From MGIIb-O2 sp964003245 (GTDB taxonomy: Archaea > Thermoplasmatota > Poseidoniia > Poseidoniales > Thalassarchaeaceae): a stretch of DNA of 64,000 bases. Below the pieces are notes generated by a model, which saw only the letters and a list, made by a program, of their open reading frames with translations, had not been told where the DNA came from and ran no database searches. Every line of letters begins with the position of its first letter. Position 1 is the stretch's first letter. The stretch covers positions 62,001-126,000 of the forward strand of contig CAXFIU010000001.1 of NCBI GenBank assembly GCA_964003245.1, written 5' to 3'. A program made the translations under genes and the position numbers. Below, piece after piece: positions 8,535 to 17,789 of the stretch.

Positions 8535-10499
8535 TTATTTCACCAATGATAGGTCTTTACTTCTAGAAGTAATTTCTTCAGATATTTTTTCTAAGAATTC
8601 ATTTAGGGGGACTCCATTACATTGTTCTCCACTTCTTGGTTCGCCTTTCCGATCAATTCTAATAGACACGGTTTTTTCTTTTTCTTCATCTTCTCCTAGA
8701 ATTAACATATATGCGGGTCGCATTTTTCTATGCATACGTATTTTCTTCCCAATGGTTGCATCTGAGTCATCTACAGAAACTCTAACTCCAATATCTGCTA
8801 AAGATTTTTCAACCTCTCTTGCATATTCTTTTTGCTTCTCAGAAATAGTAATTATTTGAATTTGTTTAGGTGATAGCCAAGTAGGAAAGTTTCCTGCCCA
8901 ATGTTCTGTTAGGAATGCAACAAATCTTTCATGAGTTGATAGTGGCGCTCTATGAATAACAAATACTTCTCCATTTTCTTCCCCTTTTTCATCTTTGTAA
9001 CTTAGTTCAAAACGTTCCTTAGCTGCAAAATCAAGTTGTATTGTAGACATCGATTCTTCTCTTCCCAATGCAGTTGTAAACTGAATATCGATTTTAGGGC
9101 CATAAAATGCTGCTTCACCAATTGCTTCCACATAAGGAACCTTTAGTTCATCCAATATCCTTCTTAGGTGATCTTGAGTAGAATTCCAATTTTCAGGCTG
9201 TTTGATGTATTTATCAGTATTTTCAGGATCCCAAAGCGATAATCTGAAGTGATAGTTTTCAAATCCAAATGATGAATAATAATCTTGAACCATTTTTATA
9301 TTACTCGCAACCTCTTGTCCAACTTGTTCAAGGGTACAGTAGATATGTGCATCATTCATAGATAACATTCTGACCCTTAATAGACCTGCTAAAGTTCCCG
9401 ACATTTCATTTCTATACACGGTTCCATACTCTGCAATTCTTAGTGGAAGTTCTCTATATGACCTTTTTTTATTACTAAAAACTAAGTGATGCATTGGACA
9501 GTTCATAGCTTTTAGATAATAAGTTCCATCATCCATTTCCATTGGAGGATACATTCCTTCAGCATAATGTGGGAGATGACCACTACATTCGAACAATTCT
9601 TTTTTCGCTAAAACTGGAGTTGTAACTCTATCATATCCATATTCTTCTTCAGTTTCCAATGCATATCTTTCTATTTCTGATTTTAGGATTTCTCCGTTAG
9701 GTAGCCAAACCGGCAGGCCTTTCCCAATCATTTCATCGATCATATAAAGTTCCATTTCCTTTCCAATTTTCTTATGATCTCTTTTACTAGCTTCTTCAAT
9801 TTGCCTTTGCCTTTCTTTCAACCCTTCTTTAGTGGCATAACACATACCATAAATGCGAGTCAGAGGCTCTCTATTCCTATCAGCTCGCCAATACGCCTGA
9901 CTTGTACTTGTTAATTTGAACCATCTAAGGTGAGAAGTTGATGGTACATGCGGGCCTCTACATAAATCAACAAAATCGCCTTGCCTATAGGCGGTTGAAC
10001 CAACTTCATTCCCTATTTTATCATCCATGATTTCAATTTTGAATTTATTTCCTTGGAACATTTCTCTTAATTCACTATTTTCATACTCTTCTCTATGAAT
10101 TTTAATATTTTCTCGAACAAGTTGTTGCATTCTCTTTTCTATTTTTTTGAGATCATTATCGCCTATTGGATTCATATGAAAGTCATAGTAGAAACCATGT
10201 TCAATCGGCGGCCCTATTGTAGGCTTAGCATCGGGAAATATTTCCACAACAGCTTGTGCAAGTAGATGTGCGCAAGAGTGCCTAAGAATGTACAATCCCT
10301 GTTCTGATTCGCCCAAGATTGGTTCAATTTTACAATTTTCATTGATTGTAAATGACATATCCCTTTCTATACCATCAACATTTGCAGCTACTGCCCCACT
10401 TCTTTTTCCATAGACATTCTGCAAGATATCTCCTGCAGTAATTCCGGATGCGTATTCATGTGTTTCTTCGTCATTGATTTTTACTTGTATCATCGACAT
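8535..10499 (-). CDS. thrS: Threonyl-tRNA synthetase, bacterial-type with TGS and editing domains
   Basis: Charges tRNA-Thr. Order of domains in 654 residues: an N-terminal TGS domain (about 1-60), the second editing domain with HSCAHLLAQ and DLCRGPHVPST, the class II catalytic core with zinc-site MNCPMHH, motif 2 (YRNE) and motif 3 (LSTHERF), then the anticodon-binding domain. This is the bacterial/eukaryotic architecture; the distinctive archaeal ThrRS editing domain is absent. A TATA-like box lies at 10551-10559, and the sequence GGAGGCGGAGTGA directly precedes the ATG, so the leader carries a Shine-Dalgarno site. Confidence 0.95.
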   Translation of the reverse strand: MSMIQVKINDEETHEYASGITAGDILQNVYGKRSGAVAANVDGIERDMSFTINENCKIEPILGESEQGLYILRHSCAHLLAQAVVEIFPDAKPTIGPPIEHGFYYDFHMNPIGDNDLKKIEKRMQQLVRENIKIHREEYENSELREMFQGNKFKIEIMDDKIGNEVGSTAYRQGDFVDLCRGPHVPSTSHLRWFKLTSTSQAYWRADRNREPLTRIYGMCYATKEGLKERQRQIEEASKRDHKKIGKEMELYMIDEMIGKGLPVWLPNGEILKSEIERYALETEEEYGYDRVTTPVLAKKELFECSGHLPHYAEGMYPPMEMDDGTYYLKAMNCPMHHLVFSNKKRSYRELPLRIAEYGTVYRNEMSGTLAGLLRVRMLSMNDAHIYCTLEQVGQEVASNIKMVQDYYSSFGFENYHFRLSLWDPENTDKYIKQPENWNSTQDHLRRILDELKVPYVEAIGEAAFYGPKIDIQFTTALGREESMSTIQLDFAAKERFELSYKDEKGEENGEVFVIHRAPLSTHERFVAFLTEHWAGNFPTWLSPKQIQIITISEKQKEYAREVEKSLADIGVRVSVDDSDATIGKKIRMHRKMRPAYMLILGEDEEKEKTVSIRIDRKGEPRSGEQCNGVPLNEFLEKISEEITSRSKDLSLVK

Positions 10500-10550
10500 T
10501 CACTCCGCCTCCGTAATCTATCCCGACGCGACAATGATATGAATACCTTG

Positions 10551-10559
10551 CTTATTTAA
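10551..10559 (-). promoter_or_regulatory. TATA-like box of thrS
   Basis: On the minus strand the sequence reads TTAAATAAG, centred about 57 bases before the thrS ATG. Archaeal transcription begins roughly 25 bases downstream of the TATA box, so a leader of about 30 bases containing the GGAGG element at the start codon is expected. Position and composition only; no start-site data. Confidence 0.4.
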
Positions 10560-10574
10560 TCACAAATCTAAAAG

Positions 10575-11483
10575 TTATTCAAGTAAAAATTGTGTTCCCG
10601 CTAAACCATCTACCATTTTTTGAATATCATTCAGCGACCCAATCGCTGCTCTTTGTCCTGAGCGTTCAACAAAGGTACAGGCAGCCTCAACTTTGGGACC
10701 CATTGAGCCATTATCAAATTCATATTCTCTGATTTCTTCCGGTGTTGTTTTTGAAATAATTCTTTCCAAATCTCCCCCCCAATCAAGGTAAACACCTTCT
10801 GTATCAGTTGCCATAATGAGTAAATCAGCATCTAACTCGAAAGCCAGTAAAGAACTGGCTCTATCTTTATCAATTACAACCTCAACTCCCTCTAATTTAC
10901 CCTTTTCAGCGTAAGATGTAGGAATCCCCCCACCTCCTGCACATATGACCACTGTTCCCTTTTCCAATAACCAATGAATAGGTCTTAACTGGAAAATTCG
11001 ATGAGGTTCAGGTGAAGGAACAACTCTTCTCCAATAAACTCCATCATTTTTAATATCCCAACCTTTAATTTTTGCGAGATTTTTAGCCTCTTCCTCAGTA
11101 TATACCGGGCCGATTGGCTTTGTTGGATTTGAAAATGCAGGGTCTTCAGGATCTATCTCCACCATTGTTAGGATAGAAGCAATAGGCTTTTCAATTGGTA
11201 GAAGATTACCTAATTCTTGTTCAATCATATAACCAATCATTCCTTGAGTTTGCGCACCTAAAATATCAAGAGGATATTCTTCAACTTCTTTGTAAGCAGC
11301 AGACTGTAATGAGAGAAGACCAACTTGAGGGCCATTTCCATGACTAATTACTACTTCATGTTCTTCAATAATTGGTGCTAAAGCTTTCACTGCTATTCTG
11401 ATATTTTCTCTTTGATTATCAGCAGTCATTTCATCACCTCTCCGAAGAAGAGCGTTCCCACCAAGTGCAATTACGATACGCAT
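10575..11483 (-). CDS. arcC: Carbamate kinase
   Basis: Amino-acid-kinase-fold enzyme for reversible ADP plus carbamoyl phosphate to ATP plus carbamate. Visible: the N-terminal IALGGNALLRRG, SHGNGPQVGLL near residue 50, CAGGGGIP, VVIDKDRASSLLA and ATDTEGVYLDWG. The 302-residue length is normal. No arginine deiminase or ornithine carbamoyltransferase lies beside it, so it is not in a standard ADI operon. It might supply or consume carbamoyl phosphate in relation to the PyrB pathway. Confidence 0.93.
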   Translation of the reverse strand: MRIVIALGGNALLRRGDEMTADNQRENIRIAVKALAPIIEEHEVVISHGNGPQVGLLSLQSAAYKEVEEYPLDILGAQTQGMIGYMIEQELGNLLPIEKPIASILTMVEIDPEDPAFSNPTKPIGPVYTEEEAKNLAKIKGWDIKNDGVYWRRVVPSPEPHRIFQLRPIHWLLEKGTVVICAGGGGIPTSYAEKGKLEGVEVVIDKDRASSLLAFELDADLLIMATDTEGVYLDWGGDLERIISKTTPEEIREYEFDNGSMGPKVEAACTFVERSGQRAAIGSLNDIQKMVDGLAGTQFLLE

Positions 11484-11536
11484 TATGGTAAACCCGTAGG
11501 CTGTATTGATATTAACACACGCCCTTTGCGAGTGAT

Positions 11537-12682
11537 ATGGTGCGCATTGGCTTGTTGGTTAATCCTGATGCCGGTTTAGGTGGTAGATTAGGCCTCAAGG
11601 GCTCAGATGGCCAAGCTAAATTTGCTCGTTCAATGGGTGCAGAAGATAGGGCAGGTCCAAGAGTAAGTGATGCGTTGTTATATTTCAGTAAAATTTATGA
11701 TAATGACAAAGACATCCAATGGTATACAAGCAAGGGAAGGATGGGTAGCCAGTGGATACCCGATAATATCTCTATAGGCAATTTCAACTTAATTCATGAA
11801 TCGTCAGGATCTACAAGCCAGTCTGATACCTCAACATTAGTATCTCTCCTAATTGATTCAAATATAGATTTAATACTATATGCTGGTGGTGATGGAACTA
11901 CAAGGGATATAGTATCAACTCTAGATTCTCAGAATAAATCTAGCATACCTGTAATTGGTATTCCATGCGGCGTGAAAATGCATTCTGGATGTTTTGCCTC
12001 ATCTCCTAAAGCTGGTGCAGAAGTACTTTCCTCATGGTTGAATGGAGATTTGTTACTATCCAGTACCGAGGTTCTTGATTTAGATGAAGACAAATATCGA
12101 AATGGCGAATGGGTAGTTAGGTTGTATGCTGAAGTTAAGACACCTGCATCGCCTAGATGGATGCAAGGCGCTAAAATGCGGGTTGAGGCAACAGGTGAAG
12201 AAGAGATAATAGAAGGACTCGCAGATCATATTCGAGAGTTGTTAATTCATGATGATAGATTAGTTATCTGGGGTTCTGGTGGGACATTGAGGACAATTTC
12301 TAATATGGTCGGTTTTGAGGGAACCGTTCTAGGAATTGATGCTACATTGGGTAATGAACAGGTAGGGACTGATCTTAATGAAGAACAGCTAATTGATATT
12401 TTATCTTCACACAAAGGTGAAGTTACTTTGCTCTTATCTCCCATGGGTGGCCAAGGTTTCCTTATAGGGAGGGGAAATTTACAACTTTCTCCGAGCGTTT
12501 TAAGAAAAATACCAATTGATGATATATTAGGTGTAGTTACTCCTGCTAAATTAATTTCTGTTCGTCGTTTACGAATTGAAACTGGGGATGAAATATTAGA
12601 TAATAGATTCTCTGAGAAAAAATATATGAAAGTATTACAAGGATATAGAACTACTAGGGTACTTCCAATAATTGTTGATTAA
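11537..12682 (+). CDS. ATP-NAD kinase family protein
   Basis: Predicted diacylglycerol/NAD-kinase-fold enzyme. It opens with RIGLLVNPDAGLGGRLGLKG, carries the nucleotide motif YAGGDGTTRDI near residues 114-124, and has a long C-terminal half typical of the COG3199 branch (381 residues against roughly 270-300 for classical NadK). Likely phosphorylates NAD or a related substrate; specificity is not certain. It converges on pyrG with two bases between stops. Confidence 0.82.
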   Translation: MVRIGLLVNPDAGLGGRLGLKGSDGQAKFARSMGAEDRAGPRVSDALLYFSKIYDNDKDIQWYTSKGRMGSQWIPDNISIGNFNLIHESSGSTSQSDTSTLVSLLIDSNIDLILYAGGDGTTRDIVSTLDSQNKSSIPVIGIPCGVKMHSGCFASSPKAGAEVLSSWLNGDLLLSSTEVLDLDEDKYRNGEWVVRLYAEVKTPASPRWMQGAKMRVEATGEEEIIEGLADHIRELLIHDDRLVIWGSGGTLRTISNMVGFEGTVLGIDATLGNEQVGTDLNEEQLIDILSSHKGEVTLLLSPMGGQGFLIGRGNLQLSPSVLRKIPIDDILGVVTPAKLISVRRLRIETGDEILDNRFSEKKYMKVLQGYRTTRVLPIIVD

Positions 12683-12684
12683 TT

Positions 12685-14340
12685 TCAAATCTTTTCCCCT
12701 ATTGATGCCATTAGAAGTCCCAAAAATGGAGGGCTAGGTCTCCCTGGTCTCGATTTAAATTCTGGATGATATTGTGTACCTACGTAATATGGGTGGTCTT
12801 TCAACTCCATAATTTCACATCTCTGACCAGTTTCATCTTTGCCAACATACATTAATCCTGCACTTTCAATTTTTGAAATTAGTTCTGGATTTACCTCGTA
12901 TCTATGCCTATGTCTCTCATCAACATGTGATTGATTTCCATAAAGTCTCTTTATTTTACAGTCTTCTACAAGGAATGGTGTTGGTTTTGTTCCTAATCTC
13001 ATTGTTCCTCCCATATGCGTCTTTGATATCTCTGGCATGAATACTACTGCTGGTTGAGATGTATCTTCATCAAATTCGGTAGAGTTTGCATCCTTCATTC
13101 CCAATACATTTCTACAGAACTCTATTGTCGCAATTTGTAAACCAAGACAAACTCCAAGATATGGTATTTTATTCACTCTAGCATATTCTGCAGCCTTTAT
13201 CTTGCCCTCTATACCTCTGATTCCAAAACCACCTGGGACGAGTATTCCATCTGAATCCTTTAGTGATTTCCAAGCTTCAGTATATTTTTCATAATTTTCT
13301 TGTTTGATCTTTTCGTCCAGATTCTCTGCCTCTATCCAATTAATTTGGAGTTTACGATTTACCTCAAATGATGAATGCTGTAATGCTTTAATCACACTGA
13401 GATATGAATCTGAAAGTCCAGTATATTTACCAACCATAGCAATTTTTACGACTTCTTCAAGGTTATCTACGGTTTCAGCCATTCTTATCCAATCATCTAG
13501 GAGAGGTCTTGATTTTGGCAACTCAAAACCAATTTCTTTTGAAAGTACATGACTAACACCTTGTTCTTCTAATAGAATTGGAATCCGATATATATTCGAC
13601 ACATCATGAGCTGAAACCACGGCATCTGGCGAAACATGACAAAAAGCTGCTAACTTCACTCTTGTTTCTTCGTCCAATGGATTCTCTGATCTACAAACAA
13701 GAATGTCTGGAATAATGCCCAGTCCTCTCAGTTCCTTTACAGTATGTTGAGTCGGCTTTGTTTTTTGTTCTCCAACTGGTCCCATTACAGGAACTAAACT
13801 TACATGGACAAAGCAAATATTTTCTTCTCCAACTCTAAACTGGAACTGCCTTAAGGCTTCTATAAACGGTGCACTCTCAATATCTCCTACCGTCCCTCCT
13901 AATTCAATTACACAAGCATCTGGAGTATTATTTGTCCCGTCACTCGAGGTATTGGCAACTCTTTCTATCCACTCTTGAATTTCATTTGTAATATGTGGGA
14001 TTACCTGTACGGTTTTACCGAGATAGTCTCCTTTTCTTTCTCTTTCAATCACAGACTGGTAAACTTTACCTGTAGTTATGTTATTATCCTTGGTTAATGA
14101 TATATCTAGAAATCTTTCATAGTTTCCTAAATCTAAGTCCACTTCTCCACCATCATCCAAAACATATACCTCGCCATGTTCGAACGGCGACATCGTCCCA
14201 GCATCACAATTCAGATAAGGATCAATCTTTACAGAAGTGACGCTCAGTCCTGCGGATTTCAGCAATACTCCTATGCTACTCGCTGTAATCCCTTTACCTA
14301 GTCCTGACAAGACGCCTCCCGTGACTACAACATACTTCAT
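12685..14340 (-). CDS. pyrG: CTP synthase
   Basis: Makes CTP from UTP, ATP and glutamine. Synthetase domain at about residues 1-265 begins YVVVTGGVLSGLGKGI and includes the metal/CTP region (DPYLNCDAGTMSPFEHGEV). The glutaminase domain has the nucleophile loop GVCLGLQ and the HPEFKSRP His-Glu pair near the C-terminus. Full length at 551 residues. The product CTP is the classical allosteric effector of the PyrB-PyrI enzyme encoded in the same window. Confidence 0.97.
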   Translation of the reverse strand: MKYVVVTGGVLSGLGKGITASSIGVLLKSAGLSVTSVKIDPYLNCDAGTMSPFEHGEVYVLDDGGEVDLDLGNYERFLDISLTKDNNITTGKVYQSVIERERKGDYLGKTVQVIPHITNEIQEWIERVANTSSDGTNNTPDACVIELGGTVGDIESAPFIEALRQFQFRVGEENICFVHVSLVPVMGPVGEQKTKPTQHTVKELRGLGIIPDILVCRSENPLDEETRVKLAAFCHVSPDAVVSAHDVSNIYRIPILLEEQGVSHVLSKEIGFELPKSRPLLDDWIRMAETVDNLEEVVKIAMVGKYTGLSDSYLSVIKALQHSSFEVNRKLQINWIEAENLDEKIKQENYEKYTEAWKSLKDSDGILVPGGFGIRGIEGKIKAAEYARVNKIPYLGVCLGLQIATIEFCRNVLGMKDANSTEFDEDTSQPAVVFMPEISKTHMGGTMRLGTKPTPFLVEDCKIKRLYGNQSHVDERHRHRYEVNPELISKIESAGLMYVGKDETGQRCEIMELKDHPYYVGTQYHPEFKSRPGRPSPPFLGLLMASIGEKI

Positions 14341-14449
14341 TCAATCAACGGGGTTTGAAGCCAACATACCTTGCCTATCAACATTCCTTAGACTTAGTCC
14401 AAAAAACAATCTTTGCTAAGTCTAAGTATCTCCATCTCTCCGGTCGACT

Positions 14450-15403
14450 ATGATTGGACGCGAGGGTGGCCGAATATTGGTCACAGGAGCACTTGGTCAG
14501 ATTGGTACTGATTTAGTACAGTCATTAAGAGAGATTTATGGTTCTGATATGGTAATAGCTAGTGATATCAGGGAGAAACCAAATCATTCATGCATTCTAA
14601 CTGGCCCATATGTTAATCTAGATGTACTTGATAAAAATCGAATTTTTCAGATTATTAATGATCAGAACATCAAAATTATTTATCATTTAGCTGCAATTCT
14701 TTCCGCAAGAGGTGAAGAAAATCCAGAATTATGCGAATTGATTAATGTAGAAGGTACTAGAAATATTTTTGATGCTGGCAGAGAATTTGGTTTACGCATT
14801 TTCACTCCTTCATCTATCGCTGTTTTTGGCCCAGATACACCCAAGAAAGCTCCTCAAGTAACTCCGCTTAATCCTACTACTAAATATGGAATGACTAAGG
14901 TAGAATGTGAAATCTTAGGTATGATATATTATCAAAAATATGGAGTAGATATTAGAGGTATTAGGTATCCTGGTCTTATTTCTTGGAAGTCACCTGTTAG
15001 CGGTGGAACTACTGACTATGCAGTAGATATATTCCATGCAGCACTTTCTGATGATTCAAAGTATGATTGTTTCCTTAATGGTGACACTCGTCTCCCCATG
15101 ATGTACATGGACGATGCGATTAGAGCCACAATATCATTAATGGATGCTCCAATTGATTCATTGAGTTCAGCACGTTGCGGTTACAATATTTCTGGTCTTT
15201 CTTTCACGCCCAAAGAATTAGTATCTGAGATTAAGAAGAGATTGCCACATTTCGTTTGTAAATATAAACCAGACATACGTCAAAATTATGCCGATTCATG
15301 GCCTGATTCTATTGATGATGAGGTTTCAAGAAATGACTGGAATTGGCAATCAAGATTTGATCTAGAAACTATGGTTGATGAGATGATTAGTAACTTAAAG
15401 TGA
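14450..15403 (+). CDS. NAD-dependent SDR epimerase family, L-threonine dehydrogenase-like
   Basis: Extended short-chain dehydrogenase of 317 residues. The Rossmann motif RILVTGALGQIGTDL starts at about residue 8. The active site shows Ser-Ser (TPSSIAVFG) and YGMTK (Tyr-x-x-x-Lys). The sequence around LGQIGTDLV and ASDIRE resembles the SDR-type L-threonine 3-dehydrogenases, which oxidise threonine to 2-amino-3-oxobutyrate; that specificity is inference. Its stop is two bases from the convergent thermosome stop. Confidence 0.75.
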   Translation: MIGREGGRILVTGALGQIGTDLVQSLREIYGSDMVIASDIREKPNHSCILTGPYVNLDVLDKNRIFQIINDQNIKIIYHLAAILSARGEENPELCELINVEGTRNIFDAGREFGLRIFTPSSIAVFGPDTPKKAPQVTPLNPTTKYGMTKVECEILGMIYYQKYGVDIRGIRYPGLISWKSPVSGGTTDYAVDIFHAALSDDSKYDCFLNGDTRLPMMYMDDAIRATISLMDAPIDSLSSARCGYNISGLSFTPKELVSEIKKRLPHFVCKYKPDIRQNYADSWPDSIDDEVSRNDWNWQSRFDLETMVDEMISNLK

Positions 15404-15405
15404 TA

Positions 15406-17016
15406 TTAGTTATCTTCAATCTGGTTAGTCCAATCTGGAGTCTCAGGGCCTTTCTTTGCCCATAATACATCATCAATCCTCAGGATGCTTATTGCAGCCT
15501 CCGTTGCTCCTGTAATTGCATGTTCGGCTACAAATTTTGGATCAAAGATTTCTTCTTTAAGCATATTCGAGATTTCGCCTGAATTTCCATTAAGGCCAAT
15601 CCAAGCACCTTCTTCTTTATTTTTTGATTGTGCTGCTGAGAGTGATAAAACAATATCTATTGGGTCATAGCCAGCATTTTCAGCTAATGTACGAGGGACT
15701 ATTTCTAGAGCCGCTGCATATCCTTCAATAGCCATTTGCTCTCTACCCGATTGTGTAGTTGCATATTCTCTTAGTTTTCTTGCTAGGTGTATCTGTGTTG
15801 CTCCCCCCCCTGGAAGAATTTCTTCTTCCTTGGTTAATCTATGGCTTACTCCCAAGGCATCATCAAATGCCCTTCCTACTTCATCTCTAATCTCGGGAGT
15901 AGAACCTCTGATGATAACTGTCATTGCACCACCAAACTCTCCCTCTATCTTTGTATAATTAATTCCCCCAATATTTTCTTCTGAACGTGATGAATATTCT
16001 CCAATATCTTCCTTAGTAATTTTCTTGATATCTCTAATCATATTTGCGTTTGTCAACTTTGATAATCTTTCAAGATCGTTTCTTTCGAATCTTCTATAGG
16101 CGGTAATTCCTGCTTCAGATAAGATGGAAATAGCTTCATCTGCTATCCCATCTCTAACTATAAGTAAATCAACTCCTAATTTTTCTAGATGCCCTACAAT
16201 TTCTGTGAGATATTTTTCATTACGAGCTTGAAAATCTTTTAGCACACCTAATTCATTAATCTCGATTTGCGCATCCAAACTCAATTTCCTTTCTTCAATA
16301 GCTCCATCAATTATTGCAACCCTACCTCCTTCCGAAAAAGTAGAAGTTGTCCCAATAAGTTTAGTTTTCGCTAGCACTAATGCAGGTAACAATTCACTAT
16401 CTAATGCTCTACCTCCAGAAATCTGTATTCTTTTTATTCTTAGTCTTTCTAAGTCTTTACCACCATCTTCATCAGACAATGATTCTGCGGCATTTAATGC
16501 TAATTCAGTAAGATGTTTAGACAATAAAGAATCTATTTTTCCTTGTAAAGAAGTTTTAACAACTGCTTCTTTCAGACCTCTATCGTTAGCATAGCGTGAG
16601 ATATTATCAAGTTCTTCTAATGCTTTATCGTTTGCAATTCTGTAGCCATTAATAATTATTGAGGGATGAATTCCAGCCCTAACTAATTCCAAAGCATTTT
16701 GCAGCATCTCGGCCATCAAAATTACCGTAGTAGTAGTTCCATCTCTTGCTGCACGGTCTTGTGAACTTGAAGACGCAATTAGTAAATTCGCAGTTGGGTG
16801 CTCAACTTTAGCCATTTCTAAAACCGTCACTCCATCATTAGTGACACTCGCAGCCCCTTCCCCATCAACGAGCATTTTATCCATCCCTCTGGGACCTAAT
16901 GTGGATCTAACGGCATTCGACAAAGAAACAGCAGCAGCGACATTACGCACTAAAGCAGTTCGGCCATGAATACGGTCAGTATCCTCCAAAGCAACTTCAT
17001 GTTCGGCATCTGACAT
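15406..17016 (-). CDS. Thermosome subunit (group II chaperonin)
   Basis: ATP-driven protein-folding chaperonin of archaeal/CCT type. Chosen start is the ATG at 17016 (536 residues, normal length); the frame extends to a TTG at 17079, but those 21 residues look non-chaperonin. Motifs: STLGPRGMDKMLVD and TNDGVTVLE (nucleotide loop), ARDGTTTTV in place of the usual GDGTTT, GGAMTVIIRGST, PGGGATQIHLARKL and LAENAGYDPIDIV. The catalytic Asp of DGTTT remains but the Gly before it is Arg. Divergent from the Hsp20-like/dnaK operon, which places two chaperone systems side by side. Confidence 0.93.
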   Translation of the reverse strand: MSDAEHEVALEDTDRIHGRTALVRNVAAAVSLSNAVRSTLGPRGMDKMLVDGEGAASVTNDGVTVLEMAKVEHPTANLLIASSSSQDRAARDGTTTTVILMAEMLQNALELVRAGIHPSIIINGYRIANDKALEELDNISRYANDRGLKEAVVKTSLQGKIDSLLSKHLTELALNAAESLSDEDGGKDLERLRIKRIQISGGRALDSELLPALVLAKTKLIGTTSTFSEGGRVAIIDGAIEERKLSLDAQIEINELGVLKDFQARNEKYLTEIVGHLEKLGVDLLIVRDGIADEAISILSEAGITAYRRFERNDLERLSKLTNANMIRDIKKITKEDIGEYSSRSEENIGGINYTKIEGEFGGAMTVIIRGSTPEIRDEVGRAFDDALGVSHRLTKEEEILPGGGATQIHLARKLREYATTQSGREQMAIEGYAAALEIVPRTLAENAGYDPIDIVLSLSAAQSKNKEEGAWIGLNGNSGEISNMLKEEIFDPKFVAEHAITGATEAAISILRIDDVLWAKKGPETPDWTNQIEDN

Positions 17017-17135
17017 ACATGCTCGCGAGTAACCTAACAGATTTGAAACCGCTCCCGTGACAATAACATTTCCAATCAATACTTATTTGCAAAAGAATTC
17101 AAAACGAGAGGTTCATAAAGGATAGTACCTTCCCA

Positions 17136-17142
17136 CTATACA
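17136..17142 (+). promoter_or_regulatory. TATA-like box of the Hsp20-like/dnaK operon
   Basis: CTATACA lies about 29 bases before the ATG at 17167. Initiation about 25 bases downstream would give an almost leaderless mRNA and would place the alternative GTG at 17158 upstream of the transcript start, so it favours 17167 as the true start. Confidence 0.4.
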
Positions 17143-17166
17143 ACCTCAAGTTAAGTAGTGGCAAAT

Positions 17167-17772
17167 ATGGATGGAAATAGTAGGGATGAATGGGAAGAGC
17201 AGATGCTCAAGGAAATGGCGCGAATGTTTTCTGACATGGGTATGCCAATAGATATTAACATTCTTAGAAATATGCTTTCCCAAGTCCGCGAACAATTCGA
17301 AAAAATGGGTATTGATCCAGAGAAACTATCTAATCAGGATATGAAAATTGACATAAATGGAAACTCTGATGACTTTAGAAAAACTATGGAATCAATGTTG
17401 AATGGTCCTGATGGTTTTTCAGAATTATTCAGGAATATGGGGGTTAACATAGAAGTTAATAATCCAACTCCCGTAGTTGATGCCGAACTAAATCATGAAG
17501 AAGATGTCGAAGAGCAGTTAGATTCGGTTGACATCCATATTCATGAAGATAGGATTTATGCAACTGTAGACATTTCTCGTGAATTAGATATTGTAGAATC
17601 GGAATTAGAGATTAATTTGATAGATTCTGGGGGGGCATTTCAGTTGATGAAAACAACTCAATTAAGGCCCTTTAAGAGATTTGATTTAACCGAACCTGCA
17701 AGTCAGATTGTTGAATGGAGCCTAAATAATGGCATACTTGATGTTATATTCGATATTAGGAATAATAATTGA
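17167..17772 (+). CDS. Hsp20/alpha-crystallin-like protein
   Basis: 201 residues from the ATG at 17167 (a GTG at 17158 is the alternative). The N-terminal half is helical and Met/Glu-rich. The last 80 residues form a beta-rich segment (DIHIHEDRIYATVDISR ... LEINLIDSG ... FDLTEPA ... NNGILDVIFDIRNN) resembling an alpha-crystallin/p23 sandwich with its closing strand. It sits 17 bases upstream of dnaK, so a small-heat-shock or co-chaperone role is likely. Similarity is by fold pattern only; it is not a close match to canonical Hsp20. Confidence 0.6.
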   Translation: MDGNSRDEWEEQMLKEMARMFSDMGMPIDINILRNMLSQVREQFEKMGIDPEKLSNQDMKIDINGNSDDFRKTMESMLNGPDGFSELFRNMGVNIEVNNPTPVVDAELNHEEDVEEQLDSVDIHIHEDRIYATVDISRELDIVESELEINLIDSGGAFQLMKTTQLRPFKRFDLTEPASQIVEWSLNNGILDVIFDIRNNN

Positions 17773-17775
17773 AAT

Positions 17776-17784
17776 AGGAAGTGA
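17776..17784 (+). promoter_or_regulatory. Shine-Dalgarno site deciding the dnaK start
   Basis: AGGAAGTGA is complementary to the 16S 3' tail and lies five bases before the ATG at 17790. It includes the GTG at 17781 that would otherwise be the longest start, so the GTG is part of the ribosome-binding site and the protein begins MSGPVIGIDLG. Confidence 0.65.
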
Positions 17785-17789
17785 ATAAA

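Noticed and set aside
17017..17079. N-terminal extension of the thermosome to a TTG at 17079
   Set aside because: The extra 21 residues do not resemble the chaperonin N-terminus and TTG has no clear ribosome-binding site.
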